A DNA stretch of 36,142 bases, taken from IMG/VR virus record IMGVR_UViG_3300033153_002286, positions 1-36,142 of that record. One strand, given 5' to 3'. The notes under the pieces are model-generated. The model searched no databases. It saw only the letters and a list, made by a program, of their open reading frames with translations, and had not been told where the DNA came from. Made by a program: the position numbers and the translations under genes. This DNA comes from a virus. Numbering within the stretch: the stretch's first letter is position 1; each line of letters opens with the position of its first letter. Below, piece by piece: positions 24,478 to 32,384 of this stretch.

Positions 24478-25703
24478 CAGTATGATACCACGTGGCCCTC
24501 CATTAGTTTAGTGCTCTGTTCATCAGTCATATGGTACTCTCTTACTAGCATACCTCCTGTTATGTCATGTGCACCCTCGTTAGGATTACTGGCTGGTGGA
24601 AATGGCACCCACACTACAGGCACAGCGTTCTTACGTGAGGCGGCACCTATGACATCTGGTGCAGTCCAACTACGCACACCATCAACACTAGGCGCACCGT
24701 ATTGATTGAGGTACTCTATTACATCACGTGTGTTACAAACGTTATCATATTGCGCATGATCATGGTCAGTTATCATGCACCCAGAGAACTGCTCGGTTAC
24801 ACTAGTGACTTTCGGGATCAGTACATCTCGAAGCATGATCTCTGCGCTATCACATATAGATTTACCTTCTATGCCCCATGCCTCTATGTATGTAGCAGCT
24901 ACCATGTTAGCCCCTGCCGTAACCCTGAGGTTCATCATGGGTAGCTCCGAGTCATACACCATATTATCTAGGCAATCTTCGTACGGGCCGCTGCTTTCAT
25001 ACTCTTCACTGATGTACTCATAGTTAGTAAACACGCCGACGATGTGCTCCCCTAACCACTTGACAGTGCTGGTACTAGGAGTACTACCGGCCTCTCCGTA
25101 CCCCTGCCGATCAGTTAGCTGGGCCACTACCATCTCTAAGAACTTCAGTCTACTATCGTCACACAGTGACCGTGAGAAGTGTATGATAAGCTGCCCTACC
25201 ACACCCTCTGCTAACGTCTTGTAATCATAATCACCATAGTCCTCATCGTACTCCTCTGTAGTGGTAGTACCTGTCAAGCTCCCACCTGCACCAAACGCCC
25301 CCTCTACCGCAATCAACAGCTTACTTAATTCACCTCTAGTAATATCTTCTGGGCTAGTGACGTACATGCAAGTACCACCACACATGCTAGGTAAAGACGA
25401 GGCCATGACTATAAGTGGCGGATCATCAGCATCAGCCATGTGTAGTATAGAGTTGCCATAAGTAACTTCCGACAAAGCATCTGGATTGCCAATCTGAACG
25501 CTAGCGATTGGCTTTAAGATAGGCATGCTAGGCACTAATAGGTGCCGCGTTCTATTTTTATCAACAAATAGCAGTAGTAACTGCTCAAGGGAGAGGTGGC
25601 GATCCCCGTGGAGTCTACCAGTAGTCATGCTTAGCAGCTTACGTTCTAACTTAAGGGCTACCTCTCCTGTACTTGGTACTTTACTAGGTGCATTGTATAT
25701 CAT
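24477..25703 (-). CDS. Unknown 408-aa protein in the amidoligase operon
   Basis: ATG 25703 overlaps the amidotransferase stop (ATGA). The N-terminal 130 residues look alpha/beta. A low-complexity loop at about 140-163 mixes Gly/Thr with an acidic Tyr-rich run (TTEEYDEDYGDYDYK). The remainder is probably globular, with a Pro-rich segment near residue 365. I find no nucleotide-binding, membrane or protease motif. Its location between the glutamine amidotransferase and the primase, with overlapping ends, suggests it works with the amidoligase enzymes, perhaps as scaffold, substrate or extra enzyme; this is inference. Confidence 0.65.
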   Translation of the reverse strand: MIYNAPSKVPSTGEVALKLERKLLSMTTGRLHGDRHLSLEQLLLLFVDKNRTRHLLVPSMPILKPIASVQIGNPDALSEVTYGNSILHMADADDPPLIVMASSLPSMCGGTCMYVTSPEDITRGELSKLLIAVEGAFGAGGSLTGTTTTEEYDEDYGDYDYKTLAEGVVGQLIIHFSRSLCDDSRLKFLEMVVAQLTDRQGYGEAGSTPSTSTVKWLGEHIVGVFTNYEYISEEYESSGPYEDCLDNMVYDSELPMMNLRVTAGANMVAATYIEAWGIEGKSICDSAEIMLRDVLIPKVTSVTEQFSGCMITDHDHAQYDNVCNTRDVIEYLNQYGAPSVDGVRSWTAPDVIGAASRKNAVPVVWVPFPPASNPNEGAHDITGGMLVREYHMTDEQSTKLMEGHVVSY

Positions 25704-27157
25704 GCTGCTACTCCTTCTATTACAGGCTTCTTAGACGGGGGGATTGGATCCCATATAGACCAGTCAACATCCTTTTCCCATGTCGATTGCATTAGGTGTG
25801 GGTGTGTGTTAAGGCTACCGACTGCCTCTTCGGTGAGTGTCTCGGTACCCTCCGCCTCCCATCCAGCAAACTCTAAGTCCTCTACACCCATGCCTATACT
25901 ACCCTCAGCGTATACCTTTAGGTTAGTGAGCGTACCGCGGAACAGTGGCACACGTGTAGACTTAGGGGTTACACGTAGCTCCTCTGCAAGAGCCTCTTCA
26001 TAGTCAATCATAGGGATAGGGCTAAGCTTACCCACCACAGGCATAGGCGCATGGCCTGCTACATCCAACCCACCGTATACCATGCCGGAGGTGTCACTGT
26101 ACACCTGCCCAATAAAGTCAACGGTTCCTACCATGTCCCCTCCACCAGCACTACAGGCTACCCTGTCCAAGCAGTCTCTAAAATCCTGTACATTAGAGGG
26201 GGCAATGGTCTTAAATATACGGCCAATAGAGCCTAGTATACTAGCTCTTAGCGGAGCCAAGGCAGTGCAACAGTTCCATATGTCAAGAGCTGAGGTCACG
26301 GTTATCCACCCATCGTTCCAAGTGTTACCTTTAGTCGGTGATCTTCTATCGTAATCCCATGGATCATAACTACCATTGTAGTAGTTCTCCCACCACGATG
26401 AATCGTTCCAAGAGGCACCGGCTGGTGCTACGTACGTGGGTGTGTACTCTTCTGCTGTAGCGGGGTCACCATTGATAGGTACTGTTAGCAACGTGTTAAT
26501 CTTTAGCTGCGTCGGTACTATGTCACGATAACCCAACGGATCAGCAGCGTACGTACGTGATAAGCACGACGCTATAGCCCCCGGCTCACTGTGCCACCAC
26601 CACATGTTGTTCCTCTTATGGAACCACAACGGACGTTCATCGTTGCGCGCAAACCTGAGCGCCTTGATACGTGCATCGTACCACACTAACACATAAGCAC
26701 CGGGATCAAGCAGCTTGAGTACATCAACAGCATCCGTCGGCTCCTTAGCAGAGATGGCCTTGTATATTGTCTCACTATCATTGATTCCCTTATGATCAGG
26801 GAAGTCAACATCAGTGTTGTGTATCGTGCCGTTGTGTACACCTATCACCATGTCCTCATTGAACGGATGGCATGCCTCTATTGTTATCCCGCCTAGTGTA
26901 GCTGCCCTAGTGTGGGCTATCACCCACCTACCGTCACGTGTCATGCTCTCCATGTCGTGACGTGACACCACCTCATGTGCTGCCTCTATTCCTTTACGGA
27001 ACACGGCGCCCTCGGTGTGATCTAATCCTCCTATGATTACCCCAGTACCATCCACACCACGCATAGTACTGGCTAGCATTAAGTTGTATTGAATACGAGC
27101 ACTCTCCAAGGAGTAGCCCGCCCTTCCTAATGATAAACTTCCTGATATTCCACACAT
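25700..27157 (-). CDS. Class II glutamine amidotransferase (Ntn-type) with long C-terminal extension
   Basis: 485 residues with AGGAGAG before ATG 27157. The N-terminal nucleophile is C2 (MCGISG). Other class II motifs are RGVDGTG (33-39), AHTRAAT (81-87, R84 binds the substrate carboxylate), HNGTIHN (108-114, oxyanion Asn109/Gly110) and NDSET (126-130). The domain hydrolyses glutamine to glutamate and ammonia. It usually delivers ammonia to a partner synthetase domain; here the C-terminal about 260 residues are unrecognised and include a Trp/Tyr/Asn-rich stretch (250-284). It lies just downstream of the Amidoligase_2 gene, so it may supply ammonia or a gamma-glutamyl group to the operon's ligases. 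Asparagine synthetase itself is unlikely, as no synthetase motif is seen. Confidence 0.85.
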   Translation of the reverse strand: MCGISGSLSLGRAGYSLESARIQYNLMLASTMRGVDGTGVIIGGLDHTEGAVFRKGIEAAHEVVSRHDMESMTRDGRWVIAHTRAATLGGITIEACHPFNEDMVIGVHNGTIHNTDVDFPDHKGINDSETIYKAISAKEPTDAVDVLKLLDPGAYVLVWYDARIKALRFARNDERPLWFHKRNNMWWWHSEPGAIASCLSRTYAADPLGYRDIVPTQLKINTLLTVPINGDPATAEEYTPTYVAPAGASWNDSSWWENYYNGSYDPWDYDRRSPTKGNTWNDGWITVTSALDIWNCCTALAPLRASILGSIGRIFKTIAPSNVQDFRDCLDRVACSAGGGDMVGTVDFIGQVYSDTSGMVYGGLDVAGHAPMPVVGKLSPIPMIDYEEALAEELRVTPKSTRVPLFRGTLTNLKVYAEGSIGMGVEDLEFAGWEAEGTETLTEEAVGSLNTHPHLMQSTWEKDVDWSIWDPIPPSKKPVIEGVAA

Positions 27158-27161
27158 ATAA

Positions 27162-28232
27162 CTACTCTCCTAGGTCTAGCGTTATCATTGACTCGTCACT
27201 TACTAACTCATCATAAAACGTACCAAGCGTAACTTCACCCTGTATACCTACACTAACAGATGGAGCAGCCCATTCACGTATCCTGTCCTCTGCGTCAGCA
27301 GGGGTTATACTAGGCATAGGCCTGCGCAAGCGTCTACGAGGGGATAGCCTACTCACTGTACTGGCAGGTACACCTTGGGTGAGTACATCTATCTTACGTC
27401 CGCACGCTAAGCTACTGTACACATCACACGTTTGTTGTGACGTAAGTTTCTTAGGTGCTACGTCCATCATGTAGCTTGCGTACTCAAGTAGATCGTGCCC
27501 GTTCCAGATAGGACGCATAGCTCCCTCTACTATGCCAGCACACATGTGTATGTACTCAGCTATACGATTTATTATACAGGCAGGGTTAGACATGGCAGGT
27601 GTCTGTAGGTGACGAAACTCCACGCTACCGTACGTATGTGTAGCCCCTAGGTTTAGGCCTGAGTATTTAGGGCTGCTTTGTACAGCCTGAGCCCATCCAA
27701 ACGAGGAGTCATCGAAGTAAGCACGCAGTAGGTCATGTACGTGTGCGCTGCCCTTTGACCAAGGCACACAGAACACAGACTCATCACGTCCATCACCTAC
27801 AAACTCATAGATACTAGGCTCATTGATGTAGTACCCAACAGCTATACGTGCGTACTGCTCACGGGTAGCGTGCCTTACGTTACAGTGCACGTGTACTGCT
27901 GCCCTGAACGTGTCGCATATACCCTCAAGCATAGGTAGCACCTGTGCCAGTGACATGAGCAACGTATCCCTAGGCATAGGCCCATTAGATACCAGCTCGA
28001 ACCCGTCGCCGCGTAGAGAGCCTTCGGATTTTATCTGCCACCTAGTAGCAGGCATATTGTTTATAGTGTGCATAGCGTCTGAGTAGGACATGCCCTCTGA
28101 CTCTATCTCTATCTCACACGCGTACAGCTTATGGTCTTCATCCGGAATAAGCAGGTAGCTCTCTGCCCCCAATCCCCACTCACTCCACTTAGCTGCTCTG
28201 AACGCAGCTGTGCTACTTGATAGGGCTTGCAT
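27162..28232 (-). CDS. Amidoligase_2-type glutamine synthetase-fold ligase
   Basis: 356 residues with AAGGAGGATATGATAG upstream. Features of the Amidoligase_2 (COOH-NH2 ligase) family: E40-x-E42 (CEIEIESE), W-x-IKSEGSLRGDGFELVS (65-82), paired histidines HVHCN (114-118), the EPSIYEFVGDGRDESVFCVP block (138-156), KYSGLNL (189-195) and GSVEFRHLQ (202-210). These enzymes adopt the glutamine synthetase fold and are predicted to join a carboxylate to an amine using ATP. The substrate is unknown. The C-terminal 100 residues, including an Arg-rich RRRLRRP patch (about 300), are specific to this protein. Confidence 0.85.
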   Translation of the reverse strand: MQALSSSTAAFRAAKWSEWGLGAESYLLIPDEDHKLYACEIEIESEGMSYSDAMHTINNMPATRWQIKSEGSLRGDGFELVSNGPMPRDTLLMSLAQVLPMLEGICDTFRAAVHVHCNVRHATREQYARIAVGYYINEPSIYEFVGDGRDESVFCVPWSKGSAHVHDLLRAYFDDSSFGWAQAVQSSPKYSGLNLGATHTYGSVEFRHLQTPAMSNPACIINRIAEYIHMCAGIVEGAMRPIWNGHDLLEYASYMMDVAPKKLTSQQTCDVYSSLACGRKIDVLTQGVPASTVSRLSPRRRLRRPMPSITPADAEDRIREWAAPSVSVGIQGEVTLGTFYDELVSDESMITLDLGE

Positions 28233-28704
28233 CTATCATATCCTCCTTGGCTACTGGGTTACACCAGTCACCTGTAGGTACTTGTTGTATATCGTCACCA
28301 CTAAGGTACTGTTCTGCTACCTTACCCTTGAACACGTATACCCAGCACGCCTGCTCATTAACAGTGACGGCCACTCGTGTGTACCAGTCAGGGTGATTCT
28401 CTAGCCAATCAAGATGCTCTACCTGATCTACCCAAGGCACCTCCCCTTCACTGAACATCTCCACTGTGACCTCGGCATCAGCATCGTCCGACTCCACTAT
28501 GAACGGGATGGTATCGTACGTAATGTTACTCATGACGTACAGCTTGTACCCCTTGAGTGTATGTACACCATGGCTGACAGCGGCACGTAACAGACCATGG
28601 TTCCAGTAACCTGAGCGCAGCGTGCCGTACACGGCTACGTAACCACATTCGTATGGATCAGGGTGGACTTGATGGGCGTGTGTCAAAGCATTTGAATTAT
28701 ACAT
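28213..28704 (-). CDS. Gamma-glutamylcyclotransferase-like (GGCT/AIG2) protein
   Basis: 163 residues with AAAGGAGATAACAT before ATG 28704. The family signature is VAVYGTLRSGYWNH (23-36), the substrate loop of the GGCT fold, and the catalytic glutamate is E102 (DWLENHPDWYTRV). Such enzymes release 5-oxoproline from gamma-glutamyl amines or peptides. In this operon it could reverse or process gamma-glutamyl links made by the ligases. A 19-bp-type palindrome lies just upstream (28723-28740), and the 3' end overlaps the Amidoligase_2 gene by 20 bases. Confidence 0.83.
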   Translation of the reverse strand: MYNSNALTHAHQVHPDPYECGYVAVYGTLRSGYWNHGLLRAAVSHGVHTLKGYKLYVMSNITYDTIPFIVESDDADAEVTVEMFSEGEVPWVDQVEHLDWLENHPDWYTRVAVTVNEQACWVYVFKGKVAEQYLSGDDIQQVPTGDWCNPVAKEDMIDASPIK

Positions 28705-28722
28705 ATGTTATCTCCTTTATAT

Positions 28723-28740
28723 ATTACGTACGTACGTTAT
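28723..28740. promoter_or_regulatory. Palindrome family member 1 (upstream of GGCT-like gene)
   Basis: ATTACGTACGTACGTTAT: a perfect 12-bp ACGT core with one mismatched pair outside it. It lies 19 bases upstream of the GGCT-like start and overlaps the end of the preceding gene. It is related to four other spacer palindromes in the early region. Confidence 0.5.
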
Positions 28741-29512
28741 TGGCTGTGACCTGCGGCACGGTGGTAAGCTTAGCCCGTATCACGGAGGTTACTGTAGCCT
28801 CTATAGTAGACGTTGGTTTGCATCGAGGGGTGAACACAAGGCGAGTACCCTGTATCTCTATGCGTCCAAGCATAGCCCCGTTAGTTAACAAGTAACCATA
28901 AGTCTCACCCTGTTCAGGCACGAAGGCTGTGTTATGGTTAAGTACGATAGGCCTAGCTTCCTTGGCTACCAAGCTATTGAGTACCGATAGATACCACGAC
29001 GAGGAGAACTCATTGTTCAGCCTGTGTGCTATCTCCTGCACTAAGCTAGAGAACGGTAGCATAGCTGCGCTACGAGGAGTCATGACCCTAGCTACTGCGT
29101 TAGACGTAGCGCCAGCATCTATCACTGGCATAGACTTGAGCCTGCGTGTGTGTAGTCCCTTGTGCCTAGAGCGTGGTGTACTGCTAGTCAGTAGCACCAG
29201 TGAATCGTTTAGCACAAAGTACCCTAGCTTAGGCTCATACGTAACCCAATCTGGGCTACGGAACGGAGCTAGAGGAGGCACCATAAGGGGCGACCCCCCG
29301 AAGTACCTCATGAACGGAATCATGCAGTCACGACAATCCAAGGACTCAAGGGTGTCACACTCTGAGTATATCAGGCACATCTCTCCGTCCTCATCCTCCA
29401 TCCTAGTGTCAGGAGTCACAGCAACCCAGCTATCCTCTATGATATGGAACAGTACCGATGTACCCCAATAGAAGTCGAAGTCGTGGAACGTCATCTCGCT
29501 ATAAGGAATCAC
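28724..29512 (-). CDS. Unknown 262-aa protein in the amidoligase operon
   Basis: The preferred start is GTG 29512, which has GGGAGGTGTGAC upstream and directly follows the stop of the type-2 ligase gene; an upstream GTG at 29530 lacks a site. The protein is mixed alpha/beta with an acidic Cys-containing segment (residues 38-65) and a basic stretch SRHKGLHTRRLK (about 114-125). No known motif is visible. Full embedding between two ligase-related genes suggests a role in the same pathway, perhaps a divergent enzyme or substrate-recognition subunit. Confidence 0.6.
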   Translation of the reverse strand: MIPYSEMTFHDFDFYWGTSVLFHIIEDSWVAVTPDTRMEDEDGEMCLIYSECDTLESLDCRDCMIPFMRYFGGSPLMVPPLAPFRSPDWVTYEPKLGYFVLNDSLVLLTSSTPRSRHKGLHTRRLKSMPVIDAGATSNAVARVMTPRSAAMLPFSSLVQEIAHRLNNEFSSSWYLSVLNSLVAKEARPIVLNHNTAFVPEQGETYGYLLTNGAMLGRIEIQGTRLVFTPRCKPTSTIEATVTSVIRAKLTTVPQVTANNVRT

Positions 29513-29513
29513 G

Positions 29514-30233
29514 TCACACCTCCCATACACTTGCTACCATGTCGAACACTAAGGATAGATAACTCTCGGCGTTAGTGGCGAGTAGAGCACTGGCACCTAA
29601 CGACCTGTACTCCACACCATAAGGAGTGGGACGGAACACTCTCCGCCTACGGTACCAGCTACCTTGACCCACGTTAACCCCATCCATAACCATAGGGTAC
29701 ACCACGTCATCCAACTCAGTGATGAACTGTGCGGTTAGCTCAGGGCTATCCAAGAACGGGGGAGGTAACGATATATGTATGTGTCCCCCACACTCACGCA
29801 CAGTAGCACTACGTACACTCGGAGGCACTGACCTACGCACAGTCGTACCGTTAGGTAGCACGGTGAAGTCAGGCATACACCCAATGTCCAGTAAGCGTGT
29901 AGCCCACCGCTGCCCCACTAAGGACGTGACATCAAAGCTGTCCATTGCGTGCAGGTCATAGCCAACTGCCGTTTGCGTACGAGCTTTACCTTCACGTATC
30001 CTGTGCATGAACTCATCCAAGCTAGGGGTAGGTGCGAACCCATACTCAGCAGCCAACCCATCACGGTGTGCCCAGTACCCATCGTGCAGGTCGAGGCGCT
30101 CACCCTTAGGGGGTAGGTTACCTAACAGCTCACTCCAAGCTTGCCACGAGTCATCACTGATAGCGTTGTACATAACAAAGGCAGGCATCAGCTCCATATC
30201 TGAGCCTACCAACCTTTCATTTACTCTTTGCAT
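29514..30233 (-). CDS. phiEco32-like COOH-NH2 ligase type 2 (second amidoligase)
   Basis: I use ATG 30233 (239 aa), the second of two adjacent ATGs, because GGAGAG is best spaced to it. The protein carries GSDMELM (10-16), a GCMPDF segment (118-123), CGGHIHISLP (148-157) and RPTPYGVEYRSLGA (201-214). This pattern matches the phage phiEco32-like COOH-NH2 ligase type-2 family, a glutamine synthetase-fold ligase distinct from Amidoligase_2. Expected activity is ATP-dependent amide formation; substrate unknown. It follows the 151-aa gene with a 17-base overlap. Confidence 0.78.
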   Translation of the reverse strand: MQRVNERLVGSDMELMPAFVMYNAISDDSWQAWSELLGNLPPKGERLDLHDGYWAHRDGLAAEYGFAPTPSLDEFMHRIREGKARTQTAVGYDLHAMDSFDVTSLVGQRWATRLLDIGCMPDFTVLPNGTTVRRSVPPSVRSATVRECGGHIHISLPPPFLDSPELTAQFITELDDVVYPMVMDGVNVGQGSWYRRRRVFRPTPYGVEYRSLGASALLATNAESYLSLVFDMVASVWEV

Positions 30234-30672
30234 CATTACTCTCCATAACCTCATTGATTATATCATCAGTAAAGGGATCACTAAGCACTACCCTCATAGT
30301 AGGTGCTACAGGCACGACCTTCTTTACTACCTGCTTGGTGGTTGTCTTACGTTCTTTACCGAACACCGCATCACCAGCTATAGTGATACTAAGTGCCTTG
30401 TCATTAAACGTACCACTCACCGGCTTGCCGTCCTTCTTAAGACGAGAGATAGCCACCATGGAGGGTGACGGCAGCTCGTCCCGCTCATCGGCGGCGAACT
30501 GAACTGACATAAACCCCGTGCACTGCTCCAGTGCTTTCTTAATGGCTTTCTTCTGAGATGACGCCGTGATCTTATCGACCATGATCTCTTCCATAATCCA
30601 AGGCGGCACGCCGTTACTACCTGTCTTGCGCGTGCGCCTAGGTACGGCTACTCGTGCTGAGTATACTGGCAT
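30217..30672 (-). CDS. Unknown 151-aa protein in the amidoligase operon
   Basis: ATG 30672 follows GAGGAGAAATAAACT. The product has a basic N-terminus (VAVPRRTRKTG), a likely helical, partly basic segment (ASSQKKAIKKALEQC), a beta-rich middle and a Lys-rich stretch (KERKTTTKQVVKKVV), ending in SNDAKSK. It has several lysines that could in principle accept isopeptide bonds. It overlaps the type-2 ligase start. No family is recognised; substrate or adaptor is speculation. Confidence 0.6.
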   Translation of the reverse strand: MPVYSARVAVPRRTRKTGSNGVPPWIMEEIMVDKITASSQKKAIKKALEQCTGFMSVQFAADERDELPSPSMVAISRLKKDGKPVSGTFNDKALSITIAGDAVFGKERKTTTKQVVKKVVPVAPTMRVVLSDPFTDDIINEVMESNDAKSK

Positions 30673-30675
30673 AGT

Positions 30676-30945
30676 TTATTTCTCCTCTATCTCAAGTATA
30701 ACTTTAGCCCCGACTACCTGCCTAAAGGTAGAGCCACTCTTAGCAAGATCGCAGCTACCCAGTACCTCCCCACCAGCTAAGAACAGCACTGTGTTACCGC
30801 CATTGTTACGGCGCATAACTATGTACCTACACCCCGAGTCGTTAGCAGAACCAATGTACACACCCTCTGGTGCCCTAGCCTGTAGCTCTCTACCATTGTA
30901 GCCCAGTTGTTTCCCTGCTTTAGAGTTGCATCGTAATACTTTCAT
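30676..30945 (-). CDS. Unknown 89-aa protein at the head of the amidoligase sub-operon
   Basis: ATG 30945 follows ATAAGGAGATATGTATA, a strong site placed immediately after a perfect 19-bp palindrome. The 89-residue product is small, beta-rich by appearance and contains Cys6, Cys39 and Cys65, ending in ILEIEEK. No family is recognised. The palindrome plus strong ribosome site suggests it is well expressed or regulated. Confidence 0.6.
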   Translation of the reverse strand: MKVLRCNSKAGKQLGYNGRELQARAPEGVYIGSANDSGCRYIVMRRNNGGNTVLFLAGGEVLGSCDLAKSGSTFRQVVGAKVILEIEEK

Positions 30946-30960
30946 TATACATATCTCCTT

Positions 30961-30979
30961 ATAACGTACAGTACGTTAT
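30961..30979. promoter_or_regulatory. Palindrome family member 2 (perfect 19 bp)
   Basis: ATAACGTACAGTACGTTAT: two perfect 9-bp arms around one central base. It overlaps the stop of the ATP-grasp gene and lies directly before the ribosome site of the 89-aa gene. It is a candidate operator, phage promoter element, or mRNA hairpin. Confidence 0.6.
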
Positions 30980-31839
30980 GTTACCTCATTAGCTAACCGG
31001 GCAAACGCATCGACAAACATACCTTGTGTGTTGCCAGCGTCTAAGCCCGGTGCTGAGTTGATCTCTACTAAGTACCACTCCTTAGTGGCGGTGTCTATCA
31101 GTACATCGACACACCCCCACGTGAGTAGCTTAGCAGTAGCACTAGCTATCTCCTCGAACACGGCTGGGTCGGTGACATCCATGTCGTTGTGACAGAACGA
31201 CCATCCGTTCTTCCACGCACGCACCACCTGCCGTATACGACTGTCCCACCATACATCAGCTTCACTAGGTGAAAGGAACTCAAGCAGCTTACGCCTGCTC
31301 TTTCGTTTCTTTTGCACCACGTCCACTAGCTTACCCTCGTTCATGAACACACGGTACTCACGTAGCCCACGCCTACGCTTAAGCACAGTGTACAAGCGAG
31401 CACTAGGCAGAGGGGCAGGAGGGCACAGCACTATACCTCGGCCACTGTGGGAGCTGACCAAGGTACGTGCTACTATAGTTTCCCCTGCATCTATCGCCTC
31501 TTGTGCATTGTCTATGTCTAGGTAATAGTCAAGGTGGTGACCCGGCGCTACCTCCTCGAACGCCTGTTGCATCTTAACCTTATCGCAAGATACCTTGACC
31601 TGATCGGGGTGGTTGAGGATAACACAGTCACGTGGCAGCCTGTCCCACCACACAGGGGTGGTACTAGTACCGTAGTTAATGAGTAGCTTCACTCGCTCTG
31701 GCCTGTACTTAGGCACGTGGTTAGGTGTGACACGGTACGCATCCACACCTAGTGCATTGAGTCGGCGTGTAATGAACGCTGACCAACACATAGTCCATCG
31801 TTTAGAGCGAGCAAGCACGAACACTTGCGGGTTATCCAT
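30976..31839 (-). CDS. ATP-grasp ligase (RimK-like)
   Basis: I use ATG 31839 with AAAGGAGAGATC upstream (287 aa). ATP-grasp features: lysines at 87-89 and R125 in the N-lobe, the flexible loop SSHSGRGIVL (129-138), E161-YRVF (161-165), KKR (177-179) and the metal site DVLID (245-249) with E259-I-N261-SAPGL. Such enzymes activate a carboxylate as acyl-phosphate and join it to an amine or thiol, as RimK does in adding glutamate to ribosomal protein S6. It is the first recognisable enzyme of the amidoligase operon; with two glutamine synthetase-fold ligases it gives the phage two kinds of amide-forming chemistry. Confidence 0.87.
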   Translation of the reverse strand: MDNPQVFVLARSKRWTMCWSAFITRRLNALGVDAYRVTPNHVPKYRPERVKLLINYGTSTTPVWWDRLPRDCVILNHPDQVKVSCDKVKMQQAFEEVAPGHHLDYYLDIDNAQEAIDAGETIVARTLVSSHSGRGIVLCPPAPLPSARLYTVLKRRRGLREYRVFMNEGKLVDVVQKKRKSRRKLLEFLSPSEADVWWDSRIRQVVRAWKNGWSFCHNDMDVTDPAVFEEIASATAKLLTWGCVDVLIDTATKEWYLVEINSAPGLDAGNTQGMFVDAFARLANEVT

Positions 31840-31849
31840 GATCTCTCCT

Positions 31850-32170
31850 TTAAGGTGTAATGTCATTTAATAACTGATGAATAGCCACGGCTTGTGGGGA
31901 TACTAAGTCTGATAAATTACCCACGAACATGATCAGCCCTATTACTAGGATGATGCCACGTAGTACGTACACGCTCTCCTTATCAAACGTCTCCTCCATC
32001 TGACGGTAAAGCTTAGGGTATACGCTAACAGCTATCAGTATTGCGCCCGCCACTATCCATACAACTGACGCCCATATAAAGTAGTGGGTGTAGGCACTGA
32101 TGGTACCGGAGGTAGCCTCGCCTAATATAGTGGTGATATTGCCTATGATGGTTTCGTTATCCATTTCCAT
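31850..32170 (-). CDS. Two-helix membrane protein, holin candidate
   Basis: ATG 32170 follows AAGGAGATGT; an in-frame ATG two codons later is also possible. About 106 residues: an N-terminal 30-residue soluble part, one membrane helix (about 32-52, IWASVVWIVAGAILIAVSV), a charged loop (PKLYRQMEETFDKES), a second helix (about 70-88, VLRGIILVIGLIMFVGNL), and a tail SDLVSPQAVAIHQLL. Size and two-helix shape fit a class II holin, but no endolysin is seen nearby, so another membrane function is equally possible. Confidence 0.6.
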   Translation of the reverse strand: MEMDNETIIGNITTILGEATSGTISAYTHYFIWASVVWIVAGAILIAVSVYPKLYRQMEETFDKESVYVLRGIILVIGLIMFVGNLSDLVSPQAVAIHQLLNDITP

Positions 32171-32384
32171 ACATCTCCTTGTTAAAATCATCGAGAGCAT
32201 CGGCCTCACCAGTAGGTGGTGGCTCTTGCTCTAGTTCATCGGCTAGCATGCGTAACGCTACAGCTAACCGTCCGTTCACTACTATACGTTCGAACTTGTT
32301 CAACCCGCTAGTTGCATGGTTGACTCGCGTACGTACGTCGTGCATTATAGTCTTGGATAGTCCAAGCACCTCGTTAAGATTCAT
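32157..32384 (-). CDS. Small helical protein (75 aa)
   Basis: ATG 32384 follows AAAGGAGACTACGTT. The 75-residue product is helical (TIMHDVRTRVNHATSGLNKFERIVVNG) with an acidic, Pro-containing C-terminus. It overlaps the holin candidate start by 14 bases. Function unknown. Confidence 0.55.
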   Translation of the reverse strand: MNLNEVLGLSKTIMHDVRTRVNHATSGLNKFERIVVNGRLAVALRMLADELEQEPPPTGEADALDDFNKEMYGNG

